Positions 1-10,900 of a stretch of DNA of 64,000 bases are shown piece after piece. This DNA is from Phoronis australis (lineage: Eukaryota; Phoronida; Phoronidae), in NCBI GenBank assembly GCA_002633005.1, contig NMRA01000003.1:2504916-2568915 (forward strand), given 5' to 3'. The translations under genes were made by a program, and so were the position numbers. How positions within the stretch are numbered: position 1 is the stretch's first letter; every line of letters begins with the position of its first letter. The notes beneath the pieces were generated by a model, which ran no database searches, had not been told where the DNA came from, and saw nothing but the letters and a program-made list of their open reading frames with translations.

Positions 1-286
1 AATTGTTCTTGGTTCAGTGAGACATGATCTAGTCATTACTTTATGGGATGAATAGAGGGGCAAGATATCCAATCCTCCGCACTGGATTAAAGGTCCTATT
101 GTTTCATTGAGAAATAGTCTAGTAATTACTAGAGAACCATGGTGTTCATTTGCCTACCACACTGGGTTAAGTGTCCATGTTGTAGTGAGAAATCATCTAA
201 TCATTACTTTACAGGATGAATAGAGGGTCGTGGTTAAAAGTCTATGTTGTCTATGTTTGAGTGAGACATGATCCAATTTGTTACAG
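1..286. repeat. degenerate tandem repeat in UNC45 intron
   Basis: Imperfect units of about 90-100 bp recur, each with a GAGACATGATC-like start followed by TCATTACTTTA and GGATGAATAGAGGG. Similar pieces are seen around 20-60, 100-150, 187-230 and 260-272. The array stops just before the exon acceptor at 286. Confidence 0.55.
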
Positions 287-1286
287 GTGCAAAAGTTGTT
301 CCTAGGTGAGAATGATAAAGTCAAGCTGTGGACTTTGTTCTGTGCTGATGAGGACTATAACACAGCACGTGCTGCTGCAGGAGGGCTAGCGATGTTGTCG
401 CAAGAACAGAAAGTGTGCGAGAAAGTAACTAAGGTAAAACTTTTTGGGAATTGCTAGTTCATTGTCTTGCTGGACATTTCACTCAGCGCTTCCCATTTAA
501 AAAGGGACTTTCCCACTTTGTCCCAAACTGAAGTGTAATATTATTTTGTCTTTAAATTTGGTGTGTAATCGATCATTACCCCCTCTCGATTACAAACCAA
601 ATTTAAAGACAAAGTACTATTACATTTTTAGTTTGGGACAAAGTGGGAAAGTACATTTTTAAATGCAAAATGCTTTCATGCAAATGGACTTCTCTTGTTT
701 GTGTTCGTTTCATTGAATTTTTGTGCTTCATTCGTGACATGCACTTGAATGCGTCTTCACTGCCCATTGAAAATTAAAAGAATAATCAAGTCTATGGCCG
801 ACATTATGCAAGAGCTGGTTGTAGAATACCGTAAGGTTCCCCCCATGGATATATTTTAACACTAACATGCTGGTTACTAGATGGTAAGACTTGTTGTATT
901 CGGACTATATGCAAGTGTGTGCTTTAAGCTGTCGCCACATGTTAGTTTTATGGCCTTTAAATCATTGTGTCATGTCAGTGTTGTGAGATGTAATTGACAT
1001 GTAAATGTTGCCTCCCTATTCACAGGTGAAGGACTTCCACGAGGTACTGATGGGTATCATGGCCAGTGATCAGCCAGAGATGCAGCACCGGGCCTCGTGT
1101 ATAGTTCTTAACATGATGTGTGCCAGCAAGACTGTGGCCGAGACGATCTGTGACACCAAGCTGTTGGAGGTTCTGTTGGCAGTGTCCAGACCAGAGTCTG
1201 GAAGTATGGAGCAGGCTAGGGAGAATGCTAAGAAGGCCCTACAAGTTGCAGCTGACCACGGCTTGATACAATCTACTGGACAGTAG
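287..1286 (+). CDS. UNC45: UNC45-type myosin co-chaperone, last two coding exons (gene incomplete, 5' part outside window)
   Basis: Two in-phase exons are visible. Exon 287-433 follows a TTACAG acceptor, has 49 codons and ends at AAG|GTAAAA. Exon 1026-1286 follows CACAG and ends in TAG at 1284-1286. The first encodes a helical repeat containing KLWTLFCADEDYNTARAAAG, which I recognise as the armadillo-like UCS region of UNC45. The second gives the final helices and ends in LIQSTGQ. UNC45 is a cytosolic Hsp90 co-chaperone that folds myosin heads through this UCS region; its N-terminal TPR repeats would lie upstream of the window. The final exon has no truncation or frameshift. Assignment to UNC45A or UNC45B is not possible, since most invertebrates have one gene. 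Confidence 0.88.
494..665. repeat. large hairpin (foldback element) in UNC45 intron
   Basis: The left arm (494-572) and right arm (586-665) are near-perfect reverse complements of about 79 bp, separated by a loop of about 13 bp. Shared blocks include TTTGTCCCAAACT / AGTTTGGGACAAA and GTCTTTAAATTTGG / CCAAATTTAAAGAC. It is best read as a palindromic MITE-like insertion; no coding content. Confidence 0.85.
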
Positions 1287-1683
1287 CTACCATTCTCATA
1301 AGACTAACCAGGACTTTTTAAACTAGCCAATGAACTATATTTACCATCCTGTTAACTGATGATTGTGGCTTCGTAAAAACCACTGCCATTACCATTCTAG
1401 TGGTAAGTGCTGGCCATGGGATGATACAAGTCCCTGGCTACTTATTACCTTATTACCGGTAGCAACTGATAATTGCTTCATACAGTCCTCTGCATAGCAT
1501 CCTGCTCTTCCAGTATGTGTTGACGGCCATTGTGGCACGCAAGCTCAATGCCTTCATGTTTCTGTTATGAAAATGTTAAACCTATACTGACTGAGGGTAT
1601 AGATTTACTTGACGATCTTGACTGTTTGTAAAGGGGCAGCACAATATTAGCTTCATTTAACTTTTCGTAGATTGTGCATTAAA
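1287..1683 (+). other. probable UNC45 3' UTR with poly(A) signal
   Basis: Non-coding sequence directly after the UNC45 stop. An ATTAAA hexamer at 1678-1683 is the first plausible polyadenylation signal. A later AATAAA near 3093 is an alternative. No other gene is evident before the repeat that begins near 1921. Confidence 0.45.
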
Positions 1684-1920
1684 GAAGTATGAATTGTACA
1701 AACTCACATTGGACCTCTGAGATGAGTAGAGCTTACTGTTAATTATTGGTGTGTGTTAATTATTTATGGTGTGGTTTAGAAATTAGTAATGTATAGTTTT
1801 GTTTCACAGAAACATATTTGGCACTTTTTTACTTTTTGTGCAGTTTTGCTTATTTGTGTGGTATAGAATATCATGTGCAGTTAATATTAGTGATGAAGTT
1901 ATGTTGACTACCTGTCGGAT

Positions 1921-2850
1921 TTTTAGGCGCCCACGAAAAATTTTGTGGTCGCATTTAGTCAGCAGTCTGTCCATCCGTCTGTCATTACCTCTGCTTGTTG
2001 GTGGAATATCTCAAAAAAAAATAAGACAGGTCACAAAATCTGGCACGGCATTATATGGCACAGACATGCTGGCACCAGTCAAATTTCAGACAAATCTGAC
2101 TAACCTCACTCCTATTCCCCACCCCACCCCACCCCACCCCACCCCACCCCACCCCATGCCTGTTATCCTGATTTTCTAGCTTTTTCGATTCAGTTAATGT
2201 CATATCGGCTTGACAGATTTTGTTGAAACTTTCCACAAGGACTATGGCTGGGGTGCACCGGCACCTATCGATTTTTGTTCGTATTTGACTTCTGTGGCAC
2301 CCCCTGATGGTTCCTATATGAAAGCTGAAAGTCAACTATTGCTGGTACATCCCAGCCATTCACCTAAGGTACACCAAAAGATCTCTCTAGCCATTGTGAT
2401 TATAATAGACAGACAACATTTTGTTGCTCCGAAATGTCTGACAAGGAGTGCTATTAGTAGTTGAATCTGACACATAATTGTCTGGTGCCTATATAAACCC
2501 GTCTTATATATTTGCATTAGGTTCCATCAAAATTTGGCAAGTTGTTTTACAATAATCGACAGATATAAAATCTTACCATGAACCAAAGTGGTTGACGGGG
2601 TGCTATTGCAGTCAATTCTGTGTGAGAGTGGATTATTGTAAATCCATCCCAGTTTGATATTTCTGTGTCAAATTTCGTCAAAATCTGTCAAGCTGTTTTG
2701 ACAACGATTGATGGACAAGCAATATATTGTCGAAATCTAAAATGACCAAATTAGTTTTAATTACAAGAGACTAGACGTATACAGTCTTAGAAGCATGCTG
2801 TTTGCAGTGCAGCTGTGGGTACATTCAGCGCTTTGTATTGCTCTTGTTGG
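1921..2850 (+). repeat. diverged copy of the ~146-bp-periodic dispersed element
   Basis: It opens with a GCGCCCACGAAAAATTTTGTG stretch and CCGTC-rich sequence, and closes with TTAGAAGCATGCTGTTTGCA followed by TTGTATTGCTCTTGTT near 2850. The same start and end types bound the copy at 35830-37614. The interior has a GGCACCCCCTGATGG version of the core motif but is much decayed. An (ACCCC)n microsatellite at 2119-2156 lies inside it. Short open frames here look like chance. Confidence 0.6.
2119..2156. repeat. (ACCCC)n microsatellite
   Basis: About seven uninterrupted copies of a CACCC pentamer. It creates unconvincing Pro/His-rich and Gly/Trp-rich open frames on the two strands. Confidence 0.9.
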
Positions 2851-2859
2851 CTTCTCATG

Positions 2860-5200
2860 CCCCTTTATTAATCATGGATGAATATTTCAGAGTGAAGCAA
2901 ATGTGTTACTGAATCTCAGCTTTAGTGAACAAAAACGAAGTTAGAGTAGTGAAATTTTGTTGGTGATTCAAAGATTTGTAGGGAGAGCAGTAATTGTTTT
3001 GCAATTAGATTTAGATATTTGCATGACATGAGTAAAGATGTTACGTACATGGTGCTAACAATTTTGGAATGTTACATTACAGTTTTCTAAAAAATAAACA
3101 ATCCTAGAAACGTTTTTTCTGTTTTGCATCAAATGACAGTTAGGTATGTCGTGGTGACCCTTCACATTGTCACATGTTCCACTGTGTCTCGTTCAAAGAA
3201 GCGTTGCAGTACCGCCGAAAACTTGCCTTTTGGCAGCTTAGATTTTTTTAGAATTTTTACTATAGCAATGCGGCACTCAGTCCTATTTTAATGCTGTACC
3301 TTATTACACCATGGATTGAATGGAGTATACTTCTTCTGAAGGTAGATTCACCAAAGGAAATTTGATTTTTTTAAGTTGGTGAAGTTGAGTGGACCAGTTG
3401 CTGCATGTGGTTATTACCACAAAATAGTGCACAACAAATATTGTTTGGTTGTTTATTATGAATATTACAAGTACAACAAGCAGCACCACAAACAACTAAC
3501 CAAGTGATTGACAGATCTTTTAAAGCACCACACAATGCAGATCTCTTTGATTAACTAAATACAAAGCCACGCTTATCAATTATACTATAACTTAATAATT
3601 GCAAGCCTTATACACCATAAACCGCTTACATTCCACATTGAGCTTTTACAAGTTTGAACTAAGGACATTTATCCATATAAACTCAAACTTTTGCCAAGCC
3701 GTGACTTCATCAGAGCACTATTTTGAAAATAATATTCAGAATCCATTTGCAAAAATAAACACTTTAAAACAGCAGTAAAATCTGGTCAGTTGCATATCTC
3801 GAGAAGGAAGTGATCGAGAAGTCCATTTTTGCTGTGGTGCAAGTGACCTGGATAGAGTTCAGTGACACTAGGACCTCACTAAAATCTAGCTAAAATTACG
3901 TATTTTCTTTCAAAATACATGGTGACATCTTGCGAAGTCTTACTTTTTATTGAGGTCCTAACCTTACTGAACGACTGGCTAGCTTACGGAGGACATATTT
4001 TTACGGAATGGCGCTCGTTGACAAGATGAAGCCACTGCACTCGTATGCTACATAATTCAGTGGAGTACTTTACACTCTTAATCTACGCTGATTTATAATG
4101 TTTGCAAGGTGTTATTGTTGGGTAATGTTCCACTGTTTACAAAATGAATAATAATCCCACAACATTCATAAATTAGTCAGATAGAGTGAAAGCTAAATAT
4201 TATAAAAAGCAATTAGCTGACCGTACAACGTGTCACCACAGTATCACAATATTAACACCAGGCTTGACCTATAAGCTTAAAAGCACTTCATGTGACAGTG
4301 TAACCTGTTGCAGAAGCGTAATTATTATGCTACAATAAAATGGTCACTCGGGTACCAAGTTGGTTTAAAGCCAGCAACCCGTACTAAAAGTTAAAAGATG
4401 ATCATTTTGTCCAAGCATATGTATTCAGCAAGGATAACACAGCACACACAAGTTAATTTTGTACAGTTACTGGAAGAGCCTAGGATTTTACCACTACAGT
4501 ATTGTCTATTGTGTTGGTTAGAGTACCAACCAATGGTGTACCTAGGATTGCTGCCATATAGGGCACAAGATAAAGGTGCCCCTGGCTGCACACCAGCTAC
4601 TAGTTCCCTAAATTTTAATACCTGGCTCCGTCATCACCATCAAAAAATGATGTTACCATTATGATAGTTTGTTGGTTCTGCATGACTGCTAGGTTAGTCA
4701 GTGGAATTTAAATGTGCCCTAGCATCATAGTTTTACGTTCAAAAAGTGAACGCGACTAGTAACAAGTCCTGCATACCCAGAGACATGACTACTCTCTTGG
4801 GACATTGCGGACAAGTGGAATGCAAAAACATTACAAAAAATATAACTAATACACACATAATAAAAGCCGTAAAATCGTTGAGCAATCTGCAGGTTATAAG
4901 ATCTGTAAAATGAGGTGAATTGGTTTATGATCACATTATCACATCAAAAAACCAAATATATGCTTGCCAAACATACTCACTGTCCATTTAACAATATTCT
5001 AACACAATTACTATTTGTCTACTGTTTAAACATTGATTGTTAATCCGTGAAACTACATTCAACAATCACCAGGGTAAAACGGAAATTTTACTTTGGGTGC
5101 ATTACAGACTTAAAACATCTTCTGTGCAAAACAGCACTGAATTTCATGCTTAACAACTCCATAACACAGTGAAATCTCATTAATTAAGGGTACAAAATAG
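2860..5200. other. intergenic stretch, nothing recognised
   Basis: AT-rich sequence between UNC45 and the end of gene A. Open frames are short and unlike any family I know. No RNA gene or clear repeat boundary was seen. Confidence 0.5.
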
Positions 5201-5206
5201 CAGACA

Positions 5207-5455
5207 ATGGAAACGTCATTTTACGTTTCTTTCAAAAAAGTTTTTGAACATTTTAAGGTTTTATACAGATGTCTACTTGATCAAGACAAAATATATATCT
5301 GTGACAACTGCAACAGAATATGCCACTCCAGAATCGGACTTTTCAGCAACAGACGGCGCTGCAATCCAACCACTGACAGACAGTGGGTGCACATCCATTG
5401 TCTCTTGAGACAGATGGCTGTCGACTACCATTACTATCACCAAACAATGTTTTGA
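5207..5455 (+). pseudogene. non-LTR retrotransposon relic (Cys-rich C-terminal end of a LINE protein)
   Basis: The open frame contains ICDNCNRICHSRIGLFSNRR followed by C. I recognise the C-x2-C-x3-C-x-SRIGL-x-S-x4-C pattern as the typical last residues of many animal LINE reverse-transcriptase proteins. No reverse transcriptase core is visible next to it, so this is a 5'-truncated, dead 3' fragment, as usual for LINE insertions. The His normally following SRIGLxS is Asn here. Confidence 0.6.
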
Positions 5456-5699
5456 AAAATAGTGGGCATTCAAAACAATGTTCGAAGCTTTTGAAAAATA
5501 AAGAAGACCAATTCTGTCAATTAGTTTTGTCTAAATTTGGAGAGATTTTATCAGATTCTCTACGCTATCAGGATACTAACAGAATGTGCATTTTAATGCA
5601 TTTTCATTCTAGGCATCTTGAGTTTCCTGAGATTAACATAGCAGAAGTCGGAGCGTTCACACTTACATTGAACTTCAGCATTTTCGATTAACTTGGTAA

Positions 5700-6602
5700 T
5701 TCGTTTGGACAAGATAGACGATGGGACATTGGTTGCACCCAAAAAAGATGCAACTGCAATTTAAATGTCTACACCCAGTGTCCACATGAGCTCTTGGAAA
5801 CCAACAAAAAGGTGGACATCTGAGCCTATCAACATTTGTAGAGTGAATCACGCCTCTTAAGAAACAACACAATGATCTAAATAAGAAAAACTTGAAAATA
5901 ACACAATTCCTGATGATAGACATATCACAAAGAGATTAAATTTTGCAAATAATTCAAATAAAAATATATTGTATATAAATTATGAACTTGGACAAAAACA
6001 GTGCATACAGATTCACCCCCAATCGGACTGATGACATGCATATTTTTAGCTAGCATAGAAAGAAACTGAAAATTATCCTTCAACAATCCTTGAAAGTAAA
6101 GGTAACTCTTCAAAATAGCACTCATGGTGCTGAACACAAAACAATGAGTTGTGTTGTTAAAACTGATTCTTGAACTTAACACGATAATTCTTAACCGCAA
6201 AGATTTTTTCAGAATGAATATTACCGTACTATAAGTGGTAAAATATGTCAAGTTGAAATACTAATTTTACTTCACATCTGACCCTACATTATACATTTCA
6301 TAGACCATAAACTCTATATATAATGCTAAAACACATGTTCTGTGCAGTGAAACATTGCTTGACACTCAACTCAGCAGCACTACCATCATGACATCTCGCA
6401 AGTGACACCTAGTGAGTGCTGCAGTATAACTTCCCACATGTTCATATTTCTACTGAAACGCGTAACAAAAAAGGTGATTACTGAAAAGACACTACTCAGG
6501 CATAGCTGGCTTCTCCACTAAAATCTGTTGGCTGTCATCAACAATAACACAAGACCACCTTAACTGTTGCAAGATAAGCTGCGTGCACCAGTTGCTCCTC
6601 TG
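5700..6602. other. 3' flank of gene A
   Basis: AT-rich sequence just past the gene A stop (in minus-strand sense), so it should hold the 3' UTR. I could not choose a poly(A) signal with confidence, and no other gene is recognised. Confidence 0.4.
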
Positions 6603-7999
6603 TTAGAAGTCTGAGTACTCGGAATCAGTATACACTTGCTGAAATCCTTCTATACCTTCCGAGCCTAAACACTTGAGCAAGTTGTCACGGATACCAGCTG
6701 TCAATACTTTCTTGAAAAACTGTAAAATGCAAATACTTCGATAAAAAATGTAACAGTAATTGATTAACAATTATTCTATTTTTAACTGAGGTGTATTACA
6801 CTGTTTCCATCACAGCTCTGAAACACTGCTAGTAATAAAAATGGTGTGCAAAGTTAAACCAGCCTTCTGTGCTTACACGAACTGTGACGTCTGCCACATA
6901 TACCATCACATCCGCAGATGAAACAACAAAACTCAACATTCATTTGACTCCTGATATTTGACAGCTGAGCTCTAGGGCTAAAGGGCCTCAAAATAAAATT
7001 CCAGATAGAATTACACTTTTGCAGTTGATAGAGTATGAAAAACTTTCATGTGGAAAATTCTTTGATCTCCAAGAGAAAACCCAGTCTTCAAGAAAACGTT
7101 AGTGGAATTTTGATAAGATTCTGCGATCATCAAGTATTTTGAATACAGCTTTATAACTCTGCTACTAATAGTTTAAGAAATTCCATCCTTCATGAAGAAA
7201 TCTTATTACCTTAAATCACTTAATCAACACTCCAAGTAAAGTGCCAACAATTTATAATTAACTAAACAACGAACTTAATAATAAGTGTTTAAAATCAAAG
7301 ACTTTATAAACTCGCCTTGCCTTATGTCACAAAAGCAATTTTTGATTTAGATCATTTATCATTATGTAGTCAGTCTCAAGTTCTTCCTCAGTCAAAAAAA
7401 AGTGATTTCCAGACTTCAGAGACTGCTTGTTATTGTTTGAGTGACACCAGTCTCTACATGTTGACTTGCCACTGCTGGTCACCCTAGTCACCGAGCATGG
7501 TCTCTAGCAATAACAAGCGTGTCATTTATCTGTGCGATCAAAAATCACTTCTCATCTGACTACAGCTACAAGACGGATTCATAGCCACTTAAAGTTGCTA
7601 AGTACGAGCACAAGCAGTAAGTCTAAGTGAAGTGTATTATTCGAGCCTGTACACCACTTGTAAGATTTTCATCACAACTGATGAGCCAAACAGCTGAGAA
7701 CATTTAAAAGATAAAGTGGGGTGTGTCGGGATTGGGATTATCATCATCACTTTCAAGCAGGATTTTACTCAAATGGTTCATGCGCCTAATTCCTGATATA
7801 CACCTACATAATTATTTATAGAGTAAGAAGGCAAGACATTTGGAAAGTCATGTTAAAATTAAATTTTATGTTGTTTACCTGTCAAACACTTACGTCATTT
7901 CCTGGACTAATGCTTTCAATTTCTTTCAAACATTGCTTTTCTGAGGCAAGTTTTAGCTTGACGATGTTATTAAGGACCGTATTTTGACCATGGTCCATG
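6603..7999 (-). CDS. Gene A tail exons 11-12 (residues 724-797), acidic end without CaaX box
   Basis: Exon 11 (7894-7999, 106 bp, same length as in gene B) encodes a helical stretch with NTVLNNIVKLKL, aligning with NIVLQDILRINL of gene B. Exon 12 (6603-6719) starts FFKKVL, matching FYKKLV in B, then diverges and ends VYTDSEYSDF before TAA. It is half the length of the B exon (117 against 237 bp) and lacks the basic, Cys-containing end of B. Confidence 0.85.
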
Positions 8000-10900
8000 C
8001 TGTAAAACCAAAAAAGGTCTCAATACAGTCAGTTGTAATTCAGTAATTATTAAAAGCTGCATTTTTCACTGTTTAGCTAAATCCAAACAAAAATCGAATT
8101 GGTTCCATAAATTTACTTAGGGCTGTTCCAGTAAAATCCATGTGGGAGGGGGGACGGCAGTAGAAATAAAAATTCATGGGTGGTGGTCTTCAGAAAAAAA
8201 CACAAATTATGGGTGGTCGTTCCTGTAAGAAGTGACACATTAAAAATGGGTGGTATTTTTTGTCCTGTTAATGTTGACAGGTTGGTTACTTCAGCCCTCA
8301 AAACTCGAAACAAGCCAATACAAAAAAGCCCATATTGCTAGTGAACAAACAGAGTGCAATATGTTCACTAAGCCATTAATCAAGTCATGGGCAACTTGAT
8401 TTGAGCCAACTGTTTGTCTGCAGTCCTATTGAATTGAAAAGTTATGCAACAATAAACTGGTGTTAACACATATAAGAAAATTGATGATTTTTAAATAAAA
8501 ATTATGAGGAGTAAGATAAACAAGTTCCAATATTCACTCAACAAAGAAGTATAAAAGATATCGTGGAGACAGTTTGAGTTTCATAGATCCTTATAATTGA
8601 AAAAAATGTTTATTAAAATTATAGACACATGGTGAACAGAGACACCTGGTGGCTGCCAAAAGTATTGCTCACAGGCTACTTTAGTTTTTGACAATATTGG
8701 ACAAGACAACTAGTTCTTGTCTGTCAATCATCTAAGTTTTTAACAGGTCCTCCTGGAGGCAGTTTGTTTGCAAATGTTGGATTTTATGTTTTAACCTATT
8801 AAAAATAATTAAAAACTTATGGGTCATGGGTTGGAGAAATAAATGAAAAATATGGGCGGTGGGTACGAAATAAAAGTGCCTTCCCCTCCCTCCCATACAG
8901 ATTTTGCTGGAACAGCCCTTACTATAATACGATTCTACATCACTCACTAACAAGAACAAAACCATCAGCAACCCAAGAAAATGATTTGAAGATCATCACA
9001 CCCTAAAATAATGCATGTTCTCATTGCCCGTGAGTTGAGTGGCCAGCTCACTCAGCAACAATTCAAACGTAGAGTGAGCATGATAATGCTTTACACCCCA
9101 AATTGCTTCAGTTAAGAATTCGACACTGACAACTAAACAGCAGCAAAATGCCCCTTGAAGAGTTTCACTGCAAAATGAGATGCCAGTCGAAATTGAAATG
9201 TTACCATGATGCCAACTATCAACAGTGTCAAATTTTCAGGAAAAAATGAATCATCCCACAGTGTCACATGATCCCACAAGCACGTATTTGTTCCAAAATA
9301 CGATATACGCCTGACAAGTTCAGATTTCAATTTTGGCAGATATCCCGTTTTACAACTCAAAAACGATGCCTAGTATTCAGGGACAAGAATGGTTCTGGTA
9401 TGAAATTTCACCATATTAACTGGTTGTGCATTTCACACTGCAATATAAGAACTGAAACCGTCAAATGTTACCTTTTAGATCTCACAATATTTATGATGTC
9501 AATGCATGCAAAGTTGAGTGCCAAGATCTCGTGGTCCCAGACAGGATCAGGCAGTAACTTCATATCCATCTGACGATCAGCGTCTAAACCCGCACCTTTC
9601 ATCAGCTCTTTGACGGCTTTAACGCAGCATGACTCTCTCCACATCTGATCTTCCCAGTTCACCATGCAAGGAACTAACTGATAAAACAGTGGCTTGAAAG
9701 GCAGAGTTCCCATGTGAATGGGATACAAAACAGGTCCGTTTTTTGATGAGCGATGGCGACCTAACGCATGATGAAATTCATCAGTCGTCTTCCTAGTGAT
9801 CGTGTAGACCGAGGTCACTAGAGCTACAACCAGGTCACACTTTTCTAGAGCCGACACCATGTCAGTGTCGCTAGAAATAGTAAACGTAGTCTGTATCTCA
9901 GGCGCCATGCAAGCCAGCAATCTGTTCAGATAAGCAGCATACTTTTCAGTCAAGTTGGTGTAACTTATTCCAATATGGCAATGACGAGTTTCAACAGAAT
10001 TCACGCCACCATCAATGTTCAAAACGTTCACTCTATTCTCGAACAATTGTTGTCTGTGTTGCTCACAAACTTCACTCAGATTCAGTGGAACCTGAAATTG
10101 AAATAGAAAAATATTATTAATAAAAACTTATCAGTAACACAGCAACTGTTCACTGGATTGAACACAGAACTGATATAAACTTCACATAAGGATCTATTTT
10201 TACAGCTCAGCACATACAAAATTGCCTTGTTAAAGTGTCCAATCACATGTAAACTTTACTAAATACTTAGCAACATTGAAATATGGTGTCTTCAACTTCC
10301 CAAAATGAAAAAGCAGACGATAACTAACTTTAATCAAAACCCACACAGTGTCATTATGACAAGTGAAAGGCATACACCGTCTGGTACTTCAACTCAGATT
10401 GAGTTTGAAATGGTTCCTAATCATGTCGATTGCTCGGATCCAAACAAAGGGGACTCAGAACAGTCTTCCTGATATATCAGGCAGTTAGTGTGTCGAAGTT
10501 CATGAACATCTATTGGCAAAGTATAAGATGCCATAGAACAGGACAGCTGGGGTGTAATCTCGGCTCTCAAAACTCGCAGGAAACACGTCAATCTTGGATG
10601 GTGTGGCTCAGGTCACATAGTTAAACAAGTCAATTTACAACATGGTTTACTTTGACTGAAACATGGTGTTCACCCGCCCAGCACAAGAGTAATTCGTTTC
10701 CAAAAAAAGAAGTATACCATACATATATACAGTTGCAAAAGGTTTTACTTTAACAATCATAAAATTAAATAAAATTTCAACTGGTACTGCAATGTATCAG
10801 CCCTCTAGTGTATGACATTTAGTGCAATGGACTAAATATAGATTAATTACTAGCTTGTTAACAATTCTTGCCTCAACAGTACTGAAGACATGGTCATCAA

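Noticed and set aside
1799-2464. Overlapping open frames around the (ACCCC)n tract
   Set aside because: Low-complexity translation inside a decayed repeat element; no splice or family signal.
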